64,000 bases of DNA. It comes from Mycoplasmoides pirum ATCC 25960. GTDB lineage: Bacteria; Bacillota_I; Bacilli_A; Mycoplasmatales; Mycoplasmoidaceae. Location: contig NZ_JMKZ01000002.1 in assembly GCF_000685905.1 (NCBI RefSeq), forward strand, positions 1-64,000, written 5' to 3'. Positions within the stretch are counted from its first letter, which is position 1. Every line of letters begins with the position of its first letter. This document shows, in pieces, positions 18,820-30,553 of this stretch. Below the pieces are notes generated by a model, which was given only the letters and a program-made list of their open reading frames with translations, was not told the origin of the DNA and did not search any database. A program made the translations under genes and the position numbers.

Positions 18820-20614
18820 TTGCTAATTCCTCCTCACTCATTTGTGAAACTGCTATTTGTTTGTATACATCACAATTTTTAATTAATTCACTATGTGTTC
18901 CTTGTCCAACAATTTCTCCTTTATCAACAACTAAAATTTTATCTGAATCTTTTATTGATAAAATTTTCTGAGCAATTATTATAGTAGTCAAACCTTTAAG
19001 TTTTTCTTTAATATTTCTACGTAAATTTTGATCAGTGATTGCGTCTAATGCGCTAGTTGAATCATCTAAAACAAGAATTCTAGGTTTTCTCAATATTGTT
19101 CTTGCAATTGAAACACGTTGTTTTTGACCACCTGATAAATTTTTTCCTCGTTGTTCAACAATATGATTAATTCCATCAACAAAATTATTGATAAATGGTT
19201 TAGCACAAGCGATTTCTAACGCTTCATCGATTTCTTCATTTGTTGCTTTATCATTACCAAACAATAAATTTGATTTTATTGTTCCTGCAAATAAAATATT
19301 TTCTTGAAAAACATAACCAACAGAATTGTGTAAATTATATGTATCAATATCTTTTATATTTCTTTTACCAACAATAATATTACCTGTTGTAGGTTCATAA
19401 ATCCTTGCCATTAAATTAATTATTGATGATTTTCCAGAACCTGTTGATCCAATAATCCCTATTGTTTCACCTGAATTAATTGAAAAATTAATATTATTTA
19501 AAATGTTTTCAGAAGAATTAGGATTATATTTAAAATTAACATTTTCAAAAACAATTGAACCATCAACAAGATCTAAACCACTAGAGTTTACTTTTATATT
19601 TGGAATGTCATTTAGAACTTCGTTAACTCTTTTCACTGAAGCTCGTGATTGTACAAAATTAAATAAAACCATTGTACTTATAGTAATACCCATAATAATA
19701 TATCCTTGATAACCAAGAATAGATTGTAATTTGCCCAACTCTAAAGTTGAATCTATTGGATGTGGTGGATATTTTGCTATTAATAAAATTATCAAAGAAG
19801 CTAAATTAGCAATCAATAAAATAATAGGTTGTAATCCAGATAAAATTTTAAATGCTTTTGTAGTATAAAAATTTCAGCGATTATTTACTTCATTAAATTT
19901 ATCTCTTTGTGTAGATTCAAGATTATAAGATTTTATAACACGCACACCTAAAATATTTTCACGAGATTGAACATTTAAAGCATCTACTGTTTTTTGAATT
20001 GTTCCAAACAATGGCGATGCTTTTTTGATAGCAACCATCATCGCTATAATCATCAATGGTATTCAAACAGCTAATGAAATAGAAAGATCACCATCTGTCA
20101 TTATTGAAAAAATTAAACCCCCAACAAATAAAAATGGTCCTCGAATCATGATTCTTATAACTGTAAATGACATATTTTGAATTAACGCTATATCATTAGT
20201 TAATCTAATAAGTAAACTAGACGTACCAAATTTATCCAGATTAGAAGAAGATAATTTTTGAATTTGTAAAAATAAATTTGATCTAATCATTGCAGCTATA
20301 TTTACAGCTGATTTAGAAGCTAAATAAGCTCCTAAAAAACCAGTTAATAAACCAAATAATGCACATGCACCCATTGATGAACCTAAAATAGTTAAAGCTT
20401 CAGTTCTAGAAGTGAATTGAAGTGTTCATACTAAAAAAGGAACATGCGAAAGAATATAACCTATATTATCATCAGAGGCTCCGATTATAGGTGTCATAGC
20501 AGTGAAAATAGCTGGCATAACTAAATCAGTTATAACTTGAATAAAAGTTAAAATACTAGCAAATATAGTTATAGTTCAGTATTTAGCACTTTGAAACTTT
20601 AAAAGTTTTCACAT
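18812..20614 (-). CDS. ABC exporter half-transporter A
   Basis: 600 residues from ATG 20614. Exporter membrane domain with SSNLDKFGTSSLLIRLTND near 105-125, then an ATPase domain with Walker A GSTGSGKSS, Q-loop YVFQENILF, canonical LSGGQKQRVSIAR and Walker B ILVLDDSTSALD. The Walker B is followed by Asp rather than the catalytic Glu and the H-loop reads AQKILSI without His, so this half should have a degenerate, weakly hydrolysing ATP site, while the partner keeps Glu and His. That asymmetry is the pattern of heterodimeric exporters. Confidence 0.93.
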
Positions 20615-20721
20615 ACTTTTTTTCAATATCCCTTAAATATTAATTTTCTATTAAAAATATTACTGAATGTTTATAAAACATACAAAATTTAGATACTAAA
20701 TTTTAACACTTTTTTTAAAAT

Positions 20722-21363
20722 TTATTCACACAAAAAAATCATTATTTCATGCAATTCGTTTTCATAACTTTTATATGGTTCATTTTTGGCATCTAAAATT
20801 AATTTCTTTTTTATCAATTTATAGTTTTGTTTTTCATAATACTTTCAATTACAATTACTATCTGTTACTAATCAAAATGATTTAAAATTAAATTTATTAC
20901 AAACATAATTAATTAAATTTTTTGCAATATTTCTACCTTTAAATTTGGGATTAACTGATAAAAGTTTTAGTTCAGGAATATTTTGAAGCATTTTATTAGA
21001 TTTTAATTCATCAATTAAATTATCAATATTTTTAATTACAGCCATTTGCAATTCAAAATCATATATTTCGTTTTCGTTGTTTAAATTTGAACGCATATAA
21101 TTAAATTTTTTAATATATGAATCATTATTTAATTTTGTTTGAATTAAATTATCAAAAAAAGCTAAACCAGCAACTTCATTATTCATAATTGCTAATTTTT
21201 TAATAGAACTATCTGAAATAAATTTTTTAGCTGATATAGTTAAAAAATCATTTATATATTGTTTTGGAAAATTTCTTTCATTTAAACGAAAAATATTATT
21301 CAATAGTTTTTTTACTTCTTCAAAATCTTTATCTAAATAATCTCTAACAATAATTTCGTTCAT
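20722..21363 (-). CDS. GNAT-family acetyltransferase
   Basis: 213 residues from ATG 21363. Begins MNEIIVRDYLDKDFEEVKKLL, the usual GNAT first strand and helix, and contains LKLLSVNPKFKGRNIAKNLI near 145-165, which matches the acetyl-CoA binding motif A (V-x-P-x-x-[RQ]-G-x-[GA]). C-terminal block NWKYYEKQNYKLI is typical. Last gene of the nusA-ribF cluster, 17 bases after ribF in the opposite reading order (it lies 3' of it). Substrate unknown. Confidence 0.8.
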
Positions 21364-21380
21364 AAAAAACCTTTTAAATT

Positions 21381-22190
21381 TTAATTAAAATAATTTTTAG
21401 CAGTGTTAATATCTAGTTCAATTGCTTGTTTCAAATCAATAATATTTGAAAAAAATTCATTTGGTCTAATAAATTTATAAAAAATTATTTTTATCTCATT
21501 GTCATAAATGTTTTTATTGAAATTAAAGATATTAACTTCAATATATTTTTTAGATTCTTTAAAAGATTTACTATTTCCAACAAATCCAACACCTTGATAT
21601 GTTAAATTATCAACAACGCATTGAACTATATAAGAACCTTCGTTTAATTCAATCAAATTTTTATCACATTCAATATTAGCTGTTGGAAAACCTAATGATG
21701 TTGCTATTTGTTTCCCTTTAATTACTTTTCCAACACGATAATATGGTTCTAAAAGTAATTTGTTAGCTTCAAAGAAATTATTATTTTTAATTAATTTTTT
21801 TATTAATGTGGTTGAAATATTGGAACGATTAACAATTAAAACATTTTTAAAATTTTTTTGTAAAAATTCAACATTTTGTTTATCGCGACCAAAAAGATAA
21901 TCACTACCAACTATAATTCGATATTCACTAAATTTTTTAAGTAAAAAATTATTACAAAATTCTAATGCACTCATATTTTGAAAATTTAAATCTAATAAAT
22001 AAATTTTATTTGTTTTCATCTTTTTCAACTGATTAAATCTTTCTTGTTCTGAATACAAAAAATTATTTTTTTTACTTGGAATATTTTTAAATGTTAAAAC
22101 GTCAAAAAGAAAATCTTTCGATTTTTCAAACAATAATTTATGTCCATGATGTAAACCATCAAAAAAACCCAAAATTAAATCTTTTGCCAT
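21381..22190 (-). CDS. ribF: Bifunctional riboflavin kinase/FAD synthetase
   Basis: 269 residues. Makes FMN and then FAD from riboflavin. N-terminal nucleotidyltransferase domain with FFDGLHHGHKLL (HxGH at 14-17) and the GSDYLFGRD block near 96; C-terminal riboflavin kinase domain with GKVIKGKQIATSLGFPTANI near 155-175, the family's flavin/ATP signature. Follows truB by six bases, a neighbourhood common in Firmicutes and mycoplasmas. Confidence 0.95.
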   Translation of the reverse strand: MAKDLILGFFDGLHHGHKLLFEKSKDFLFDVLTFKNIPSKKNNFLYSEQERFNQLKKMKTNKIYLLDLNFQNMSALEFCNNFLLKKFSEYRIIVGSDYLFGRDKQNVEFLQKNFKNVLIVNRSNISTTLIKKLIKNNNFFEANKLLLEPYYRVGKVIKGKQIATSLGFPTANIECDKNLIELNEGSYIVQCVVDNLTYQGVGFVGNSKSFKESKKYIEVNIFNFNKNIYDNEIKIIFYKFIRPNEFFSNIIDLKQAIELDINTAKNYFN

Positions 22191-22196
22191 AATTAA

Positions 22197-22838
22197 TTAA
22201 ATTGATAAAAACAAAGAGTTTTTTAAATTATAATCCCCACATTTAGTTCTCAAAATTTTTTTACATGTTGCAAATGTATTCAATTCTAATGCTAAATCTA
22301 TAGCAAGTTGTCTTATGTAAAAACCTTTAGATACATCAACCATCAAACTTAAAATTGGCAATTTAAAATCAATAACTTTTCAATTATATAGTTTAACTTC
22401 TCTAGGTTTCAAATTGAACTCAATATTATTTCTTGCTAATTTATAAGCTCTAACTCCATTTACATTAATTGCTGAAAATTTAGGTGGTATTTGTAAATAT
22501 TGATTATCAACAAAATTTTTTAATTTGGAAATGATTTCATCTTTATCAAAAAATAAATTAGAACTTTCTTTTATTATTTTACCTGTAATATCTCCGGTAT
22601 CAGTTTCAACTCCAAATAAAATTTCTACATAATATTGCTTATTCAAATTAGACAAATTTTTAAGTAATTTAGTTGATTCGTTAACTCCAATTAATAAAAC
22701 ACCACTAGCCATAGGGTCTAAAGTTCCAGCAAAACCAGCTTTTTTTCAATTAAATTTCTTTTTCAATATATTTAAAAATTCTGTCGAGCCAACACCAGAA
22801 GGTTTATAAAAATTAATTACAGAATTTTGAAAATTCAT
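22197..22838 (-). CDS. truB: tRNA pseudouridine-55 synthase
   Basis: 213 residues from ATG 22838. Converts U55 of the tRNA T-loop to pseudouridine. Near the start, FYKPSGVGST and then KKAGFAGTLDPMASGVLLIGV contain the catalytic Asp (GTLDP) of the TruB family. Further motifs: KQYYVEILFGVETDTGD, PPKFSAINVNGVRAYKLAR and FYIRQLAIDLA. Shorter than E. coli TruB because the C-terminal PUA domain is absent, as in other mollicutes. Confidence 0.95.
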
Positions 22839-22840
22839 TA

Positions 22841-23452
22841 TTAATGATTAAAAGCTTGTTGCAAAACAGATGGATCTAAACCAGCATAGGCAACAATTAA
22901 TATAATTGAACAAATAAGTAATAATAATCCATTAATAATAAATGTAAATCAAATCATTATGTGAACTGATTTAGATTTATGAATTTGATTAATTCCTGAA
23001 AAAAATGCAGCTCCTAAATATAAATATGGTAATGCTAACAAAACAATAGAAATAATAGACATAATACGCATAACATTATTTAAGTTATTTACATTTGTAA
23101 TTGCAGGAACAGATGATCCAGATAAACCTACAAAATATTGAGTAAAACCTAATAAAGTTGAAAAAAACACTATCATCAATATACTTATACCAAGAACGAT
23201 ATATCATTCTTTTTTAAGTTTATCTTTTTGATTCAAGTTTAAAGTAACATATCTACCAAATTTATTAATTTTATTTTGTTGTTTTTTATTTTTTTTATTC
23301 TTGATTTTAGTTTTTTTATTAGGTTTTGAACCTAAATCAATTGAAGTTTCTTTATCAAATAAATCATTTTCAACTAAATTTGGATCAAGATTAGCATCAA
23401 CAACTTTAATGCCTAATTTTTGTTCAATTTGATTATCATTAATGTTTTCCAT
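22841..23452 (-). CDS. Three-helix membrane protein, unknown
   Basis: 203 residues from ATG 23452. An acidic N-terminal half (about 1-45), a very basic block at 45-65 (NKKTKIKNKKNKKQQNK), then three hydrophobic segments at about 85-105, 125-155 and 168-190. It sits exactly between rbfA and truB with almost no spacing, so it is part of the translation operon; the basic patch could touch RNA or lipid, but that is speculation. No family recognised. Confidence 0.75.
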
Positions 23453-23461
23453 AAAAATAAA

Positions 23462-23806
23462 TTAACCTTTTGCTTTGATTTCAGATAATATTTGATCAAT
23501 TTTTATTGCTTCGTCAATAGACTTATCAATTTCAAATATAAGATGGGGAACCTTTCTAATTTTTAATTGTTTGCTTAAAGCAGTTTTAAAAATACCAGAA
23601 GCTAAACTAAAAGCATTTTTAACATTATTTATTTTTTTACGATCCAAACAATCTAAAAAAATTTTTGCAACACCCAAATCAGCACTAAGTTTAACATATG
23701 TTACAACTCCTTGTTTAACAATTGGGTTTTCAATGGTTGTAAGAATTGTATTACTTATTATTGTACCAATTTGATTTTCTAATCGTTCTCGTTTGTAATT
23801 TGACAT
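23462..23806 (-). CDS. rbfA: Ribosome-binding factor A
   Basis: 114 residues. A KH-like protein that helps 30S subunits mature by processing 16S rRNA ends. Begins MSNYKRERLENQIGTIISN, carries VTYVKLSADLGVAKIFLDCL (the conserved V-x-V-S-x-D-L-x-x-A-x-V-Y block) and ends with the RKVPHLIFEIDKSIDEAIKI block (R-x-x-P-x-L-x-F). Six bases downstream of infB, the usual order. Confidence 0.94.
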   Translation of the reverse strand: MSNYKRERLENQIGTIISNTILTTIENPIVKQGVVTYVKLSADLGVAKIFLDCLDRKKINNVKNAFSLASGIFKTALSKQLKIRKVPHLIFEIDKSIDEAIKIDQILSEIKAKG

Positions 23807-23812
23807 ATTAAT

Positions 23813-25654
23813 TTAATCTTGTTCTTTTTTAATTACTTCATAAACTTGAATTAAATCATTTTTTTTAACATCATTAAAATTTTCAATAGTCAATCCACAT
23901 TCATGATCCATTAAAACTTCATTTACATTATCATTAAAACTTTTTAAAGAATTAATTTTCGAACGATAAATAATTGATCCATCGCGAACTACTCTACAAT
24001 TTGCATTTCTTTTAATTTTACCATTTATAACATAGCAACCAGCAATTGTTCCTACTTTGCTATGTTTTCAAATTTCTCTTACTTCCGCTTCACCTATTTC
24101 ATTATCTTCATAAATTGGATCTAATTGACCTTTTAATAAAGATTTAATATCTGATAACATATTATAAATAATGTTGTAATTTCTAAATGAAATTTTTGCA
24201 TTATCTAACATTTCTTTAATAATTTTTGTACATGAAATATTAAATCCTAAAATAACAGCATTAGATGCTTGAGCTAATTTAACATCATTTTCACTAACTG
24301 ATCCTGTAGCAGCACGAATAATATTAACAACAGCTCCATCAACATCAATACCATTAATTGCTTGTTTTATTGCTTCTAAAGAACCTTGGGCATCAGTTTT
24401 TAAAATAACATCAAGATTTTTTAAATCACTACTAGAAATTTGTTCAGTTTTTAACAAATCTTGATATTTTTGTCTTTGAATTTTTTGTTTATATGATTCA
24501 GCAACAGATTTAACTTCTTGCTCAGATGAAAGAACAACAAATTTTTCACCAACTTCAGGAACAATATCAAAACCTGAAATTTTGACTGGTTTTGATGGTG
24601 TAGCAATTTCAACATCTTTTCCATATTCATCTTGCATTGTTCTAACTTTTCCATAAGCTGCTCCTAAAGTTATATAATCACCCACTTTTAGGCTACCTCT
24701 TTTTACAATGACAGATGCCAATGGACCTAAACCTTGAGACAAATTAGCTTCAATTACTATTCCATATGCTTGAGAATCAAAATTAGCTTTATATTCGTTT
24801 ATATCAGCTAATAAAATAATGCTTTGTAATAACTCTAAAATTCCATCTTTTGTATAAGCTGAGCCTTGAACAACAATAGTGTTGCCGCCTCATGATTCTG
24901 GAATTAAATCATATTTTGTTAATTGCTGCATAACACGATCTGGATTTGCTTCAGGTTTATCCATTTTATTAATAAAAACTATTATTGGAACTTTAGCATT
25001 TTTAGCATGATCTATAGCTTCTTCAGTTTGCGGTTTGATACCATCATCTGCAGCTACTACCAAAACTACAATATCTGTTAAATTAGCACCGCGAGCTCGC
25101 ATATCTGTAAATGCTTCATGACCTGGTGTGTCAATAAAAGTAATTAATCTATTATTTAAACTTGCTTGATATGCACCAATATGTTGAGTAATACCACCAT
25201 GCTCAGAAGCAACAACATTAGTTTTTCTAATTACATCTAACAAACTAGTTTTTCCATGATCTACATGTCCCATAATTGTTACAATTGGGGGTCTAGGTTT
25301 TAATTTTGATGGATCATCATCAAATTTAATTTTATCTAAAACATTTTCTTTTGTGACTTCAGTTTCAATTTTAAAATCCAAATTAAATTCTAAACATAAT
25401 TCACCAATTTGTTCAATTGATAATAAAGTACTAAAATTGACAATTTTACCTTTAACAAAAAAATACTTAATAATTGTCGAAACACTTTGATTAATTTGTT
25501 TCGCAAATTCTTCTAAAGTTAAAGGTGCAGTATAAACAAAAACACCATTTTGAATTCCTACGTTTACACTCTTTAATTGATCATTAATAGAAATTCGGCC
25601 ACGAGAATCAAATTTGTTATTTTTATATTTTTTTGAATAATTATTTTTTTTCAT
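23813..25654 (-). CDS. infB: Translation initiation factor IF-2
   Basis: 613 residues from ATG 25654, short because the long N-terminal extension of E. coli IF-2 is missing. IF2_N-like region at 41-95, then the GTPase domain: G1 GHVDHGKT at 129-136, G3 DTPGHEAF, G4 NKMD. The C-terminal half has the IF-2 beta-barrel and the initiator-tRNA binding C2 domain ([17 protein letters not shown]). It brings fMet-tRNA to the ribosome. In the nusA-ylxR-infB-rbfA operon. Confidence 0.97.
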
Positions 25655-25684
25655 ATAGCCAATTCCTTTTAAAATGTGTAAAAT

Positions 25685-25960
25685 TTATATTTTGATATTA
25701 CTTAATTCATTTTTTAAAAATTCATAATTTGCATTGCTCAAATTTATTTTAAAAATTTTAGTAATTATTTTTTTATTAAAAAATTTTTCAATAATTTCTT
25801 TATTTTTTTGCAAATACAATCCTCGACCTAATTCGCTTTGATTTCAATCTACTAAAACTTGTTCTTTGTTAGGTTTTAAAACAATTCTAATTAATTCTTT
25901 TTTTAGAAAATGTTTTTTAGTTACAACACACATTCTATAACTTAAAACACTATTCTTCAT
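25685..25960 (-). CDS. ylxR: YlxR-family RNA-binding protein
   Basis: 91 residues from ATG 25960. The family signature is visible: YRMCVVTKKHFLKKELIRIV followed by GRGLYLQK. Members carry the fold of a small nucleic-acid-binding protein and always sit between nusA and infB, as here; a role in RNase P activity or transcription has been proposed for the family. It overlaps the end of nusA by 11 bases, so translation is probably coupled. Confidence 0.9.
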
Positions 25961-27653
25961 CATCTTCATCAATCAAGATTACATCTTTTGTGCTTGTGTT
26001 TTCAGAATCTGAATCAAGCATTGAAAAATCATCAATAATTGTTCGTTTATTTTTCTTTTTATTTGAATTACTATTTTCTTTTTCTTTAATTTCAGTAGGT
26101 AATTTAATTTCTTTAATTTGTCGTTTTGGTTCTTTAGAAAAATCAACTGTTTCAATTAAATTTTGAATTTCATCATTTGTTTTTGGTTTAACACCAGCAA
26201 TATCATTTTTTTCATTTTTTTGATTTTCATTTATAGATGAAAGATTTTCAATATTTGTGGGTGATAATTCAGTAATTTGAGATAAATTAATCTTGGATTT
26301 ATTTTTAGATTTTTTAGTTTTTTCTTCTACAGGTGATTCTAAATCTACTACAATGTCATTACTAGTATTTTGTTTAGTTGAAAATGAAACTAAATCTTCT
26401 AGTGATTGATTAGAAATAGAGTTTTTAAATGTATTTCTTTGGCTATTATAATTTTGTCTTCTACTATTGTTGCGGTTATCTTTTGAATTATTAAATCTAT
26501 TATTGGAGAATAAATTTAATGTTACTGAATTACTTTCAGGAACATATGTCGTAGGTTTAATTTCAATATTTTCTTCTTTTGCTTGACTAATAGATTTAAC
26601 ATCTATATTTCAACCTGAAAGTTTAGCTAATAACTTAACATTGATTCCAGCGCGTCCAATAACATTTGGTAATGATTCATCATCAACAAAAACTTCCATA
26701 CTTTTTTCGCGCTCACTGTCTTCTACAATATTAATGCCAACTACTTTAACTGGTGCTATAGCATTAACTACTAATTGTTCATAATTTTCACTTCAAATTA
26801 AAATATCTATTAATTCATTTCCTATTTGAGAAGAAATAGATTTAATCTTATCACCATTGAAACCAACAATAGCACCAATAGGATCAAATCCTTGTTTATT
26901 TGAAATAACAGCTACTTTTGATTTTTGACCTGCAGCACGAGCTATTTTTTTAATTTCAATTGTTTTATCTTCAAGTTCTGGAATATTAGAAGTCATCAAA
27001 TATTCTAATAATCTCTCATCAGCACGAGATAAAAGGATAGGTCAACCTCTTGATTGTTCTTTTACAGCTTTAATTACAAATCAATACTTTTTACCTAATT
27101 GTAAATTTTCACCACGAATAGTTTCAGATCTTTGCAAATAACCACTAGTTGTTTCTAAATTAATGATATATGCATTGTTTCTTTCATCTTTTTTTTCAAC
27201 TTCAGCATATATTAAAGTTCCAACTTTATCAATTCATTCACTTACAATTGATTTATTAGTTAATTCAGCAATTCTTTGTTTGAAAAGTTGCAAAACATAT
27301 TGAACCATTTGTTTAGAAATATCATTTTTGTTTAATAGAGATACTTCTTTAAAAAACAAATCACCTACTTTAACATTCGGCATAGTTTTTTTTGCTTCAT
27401 CTAAAACTATTTCGTTAATATCATCAAAATCTTCAGTTTCTGTTTCAATTACTTTTAAAACTTTATTAATTTTAAGAGTACCTAATTTTAAATCAACTTG
27501 AACATCAATAACAATTTCAGGATCTTCACGCATAAAAGCTTTTTTAATTGAATCACTCAATATATCAATTACTTCATCTGAAGATAATTTTTTAGTATTT
27601 GCTAATTCAGTTATTGCTTCTAAAAATTGAGATTGAAAAACAGCAGAATTCAT
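25950..27653 (-). CDS. nusA: Transcription termination/antitermination factor NusA with long tail
   Basis: 567 residues from ATG 27653. NusA N-terminal RNA-polymerase binding domain (1-135), S1 domain (136-205, VGTLIYAEVEKKDERN), then two KH domains (VAVISNKQGFDPIGAIVGFN; SLPNVIGRAGINVKLLAKLSGW). After about residue 365 a tail of roughly 200 residues follows, Asn/Ser/Lys/Glu-rich and ending in an acidic run (IDEDDEE). Firmicute NusA is about 350-380 residues and lacks this. First gene of the operon; rimP, which often precedes nusA, is not upstream. Confidence 0.95.
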
Positions 27654-27688
27654 TTTATTAACCTTTTATAACCTACAAATAAATGTTA

Positions 27689-27712
27689 AAGGGAAGTGTT
27701 GCCACTCCCCTT
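27689..27712. promoter_or_regulatory. Leader hairpin upstream of nusA
   Basis: GC-rich inverted repeat AAGGGAAGTG-TTGC-CACTCCCCTT (one G-U or mismatch position) in the 5' leader of nusA, about 40 bases before the start and just downstream of two TATAAT boxes. In the minus-strand RNA it forms an 8-10 bp stem with a 4-base loop, followed by UUUAACAUUU. It is either a weak terminator/attenuator at the front of the nusA operon or a terminator for a plus-strand transcript. NusA binding to its own leader would be a natural feedback, but this is inference. Confidence 0.5.
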
Positions 27713-27725
27713 ATATTAAACTTAA

Positions 27726-27746
27726 ATTATAACCGTAGATATTATA
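27726..27746 (-). promoter_or_regulatory. Promoter region of the nusA operon
   Basis: Two perfect TATAAT boxes on the minus strand, at 27726-27731 and 27741-27746. No good -35 is visible for either. A start about seven bases downstream gives a leader of roughly 65-80 bases that includes the hairpin at 27689-27712. Confidence 0.5.
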
Positions 27747-27783
27747 ACATGTTTTTAAAAACAAATAAATATAAAAATATTTA

Positions 27784-28770
27784 TTATATTTGTTCTTTAT
27801 TGTTATTTAAAAATCAAGGACTGTTTTTAGAATAAAAAATTAATTGACTTAAATAGTTTAAACAAGGAAATGCAATTTTATCTAAATAATCAAATTGAAT
27901 TTTATATGCATGCAGTGCTTGAAATTTATATTTTTTGTTTTGTTCATGATATTCTTTTAATCCATATTTATGATCACCAACAACAGGATGTCCAAGATAC
28001 TTGAAATGTGATCTAATTTGATGAGTTCTTCCTGTAATTAATTGAACATCTAAAAGAGAAAAATTTTGTTTTTTAAATTCTTCTAAAACTGTATATTTTG
28101 TAATAATCGTTAAATAATCATCATTAATTTTTTTTGAAAAAACTTGAACAATATTATTTTGAGTTTTTTTTAACAAATATGCTGTTTCAGTTTTTTCTTT
28201 AAATGGAAGCATACCAAATACTAAGCATTTATAAAATTTTTTAATTTTTCTTTTTTTAAAAATTTCATTTAATTCTTGCAAAGCCAAACCATTTTTTGCT
28301 GCTAATACTATTCCTGTTGTATTTGTATCCAATCTATTACAAATACTAGGGGTAAATATTTGTTTATCATTTCATTGATTTGATTTATATAAATAATTTA
28401 ATAACAACTCTTGAATAGAAGGTTTTTTATTATTGTTAGCAGGTTGACAAGCTATTCCTACAGGTTTATCAATAATTAAAATGTTATTATCTTCATAAAT
28501 AATTTGAAATAAATTTTTAGCGTCAAATTCTTTAAATTTAAATTTGTTATTTTTGTTGTCAGAATTTAAATTTTTAGGTAATCAAATTTCAATAACATCA
28601 TTAGGTTTAATTTTAAAACCTTCTTTGATCTTTACCTGATTAACTTTTATTTCTTTTAATCTAATAAATTTAAAAATTTGTGAACGCGATAAATTAGGAA
28701 AACATTTAAGTAAATAATTTTCAATTCTTTGTATTCCATCTTTTTCAGATACAATAATTTTTTTTAACAT
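27784..28770 (-). CDS. RluC/RluD-family pseudouridine synthase
   Basis: 328 residues from ATG 28770. N-terminal S4 RNA-binding domain (RIENYLLKCFPNLSRSQIFKFIR), then the RsuA/RluA catalytic domain with NILIIDKPVGIACQPA and NRLDTNTTGIVLAAK (Asp148 catalytic; the family usually has HRLDxxTSG), and GRTHQIRSHFKYLGHPVVGD. Modifies uridines in 23S rRNA or tRNA; the exact target cannot be read. Overlaps the upstream methyltransferase by seven bases. Confidence 0.92.
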
Positions 28771-29573
28771 TTTCTATTTATTTCATAAAAGATAATTGCA
28801 CTAGTTGCTGCAACATTTAATGATTCTACATTACTATTAATATTAATTTTATAACTTGCATTTAAATTTTTTAGTAACAACTTATCAATTCCGTGTCCTT
28901 CGTTTCCTAAAACAAAAACATTTCCTAATATTTCTTCATTTGATAAATCATTAACTGGTTTTGCATCTAAAATATTTTGCAATCCAATCAATTTAATGTT
29001 TTTAGATTTTAATGCATTTAAAAAAATTTCAATATTTTCAATAATTGACAAAGATATATTAAAAATATTGCCTGCACTAGAACGAATAACTTTAGGATTA
29101 TAAACATTGACGGATTCTCAAATAAATAATCCATCAATATTAAATGCTGCGCCATTGCGAATAATAGATCCTAAATTTTCAGGATTTTGAATGTGATCAC
29201 ATAATACATAATTTGAATTATTATTTAAAGAAAATGATTGTTTTGAAAAATGAGATTTTGGATAATAAACAAAAAAATCATTACCATTTCCTATTTCATT
29301 CAAACGATTAATCAATTGTTTATTTAATTGAATTCAACGAATTTTTCATTTTTTAGTTAATGATTTTATTTTATTCAATGTTTTTATATCTATTTCAGTA
29401 GAAACAAAAATTGTATTAGGTTCATAATTTTGTTGTAGTGCAACTAAATTATTTTTGAATCCAGCAACACAAAACAAATCATTAAAATTTTTATTAACTC
29501 CTTGTTTAACAAAAATAATTAAATCCTTAAAAATGGGATTTGTAAATGAATTTATTTGATGAAATTTCAACAT
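28764..29573 (-). CDS. TrmH/SpoU-family RNA 2'-O-methyltransferase
   Basis: 269 residues from ATG 29573. The C-terminal SPOUT domain has the three expected motifs: DHIQNPENLGSIIRNGAAFN (motif 1), VFVLGNEGHGIDKLLL (motif 2) and INSNVESLNVAATSAIIFYE (motif 3), which form the knotted S-adenosylmethionine site. The N-terminal third is a weakly conserved substrate-binding region. Target is probably a ribose in rRNA (RlmB-like) or tRNA. Overlaps the next gene. Confidence 0.93.
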
Positions 29574-29575
29574 AA

Positions 29576-30553
29576 TTATTTTGAATTTTTTAATGATTTT
29601 AGATAACTATCTAACAAATTGATAATTTTTTTAAAATCCTTTTTGTTATCTAAACTAAACCCTGAAGCAAATTTATGTCCACCACCATTAAACATTGAAG
29701 CAAAATGATTAATAGGAATATCTCTACTTCTTATTGAACCTTTTCATTTTCCGGATTCATTATCATAATAAAGTGCTATTCAAATATAAACATTCTTTAT
29801 ATTATTTAATGCATGAACCATTGTCATTGGATAACTTATGCCAAAACGTTTGTGGGAATTTTTAGGTAGCAAAACATATGCTAATCCATTGGGGGTTACT
29901 TTTGCATGGTTTAATGTATAAAAATAATATTTATGTTCTGAAATTGATTTGTTGTATACAATATCATGAATTTCTGAACGATTAAATCCGGTTTGTAATA
30001 AATCAGCTGTTATTCTAAACGTATTTGGACTTGATGACAAATACAAAAATCTTCCAGTATCTGTAAGAATTCCAGAATATATATATTTAGCCATAATAGG
30101 TGTTAATTTGTAATTTAATAATTTTAAAAAAGTTCCAACCATTTCTGCTGTTGATGAAAAAGTTGGATCAACTCAATCAATATCACCAATATCTTCAATT
30201 TTTGGATGATGATCAAAACGAATAATTTTTTTTGCTTCAACATGTTTCCCTGTTAAAACACGATCTGAATTAGCAGTATCAAAAACAATAGCTAAAGATG
30301 ATTTTAAAAATTCATTATCAACTTCTTCTTTTTCAAATGGAAAAACATTTGCACCAAATGAACTATCTAATTTATATGTTCCCATTACATAAGCTTTTTT
30401 ATCAGGAAAATATTCTTTTAAAAATTCTTTGAAAGCATATGCTGAACCTAGAGCATCAAAATCAGGTCGTTCATGAACATATAAAGTAAAATTTTGAAAT
30501 TCTTTTACCAAATTTAAAATATGACTTTCAATTTTAAGTTCTTGATCTTGCAT
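29576..30553 (-). CDS. nrnA: DHH/DHHA1 phosphoesterase, NrnA type
   Basis: 325 residues from ATG 30553; this ATG overlaps the thiI stop. DHH-domain motifs: HERPDFDALGSAYAF near 27-41, VFDTANSDR near 90, RFDHHPK near 112 and the EMVG block; C-terminal DHHA1 with SIRSRDIPINHFASMFNGGGHKFASGF, the GGGHxxAxG motif. Family members degrade short RNA oligonucleotides and 3'-phosphoadenosine 5'-phosphate, or cyclic dinucleotides (GdpP/DhhP); the lack of other domains points to NrnA or DhhP. Confidence 0.92.

Noticed and set aside
27689-27712. A 5S-like or other stable RNA upstream of nusA
   Set aside because: Only one short hairpin is present; nothing matches rRNA, tmRNA, SRP or RNase P cores.
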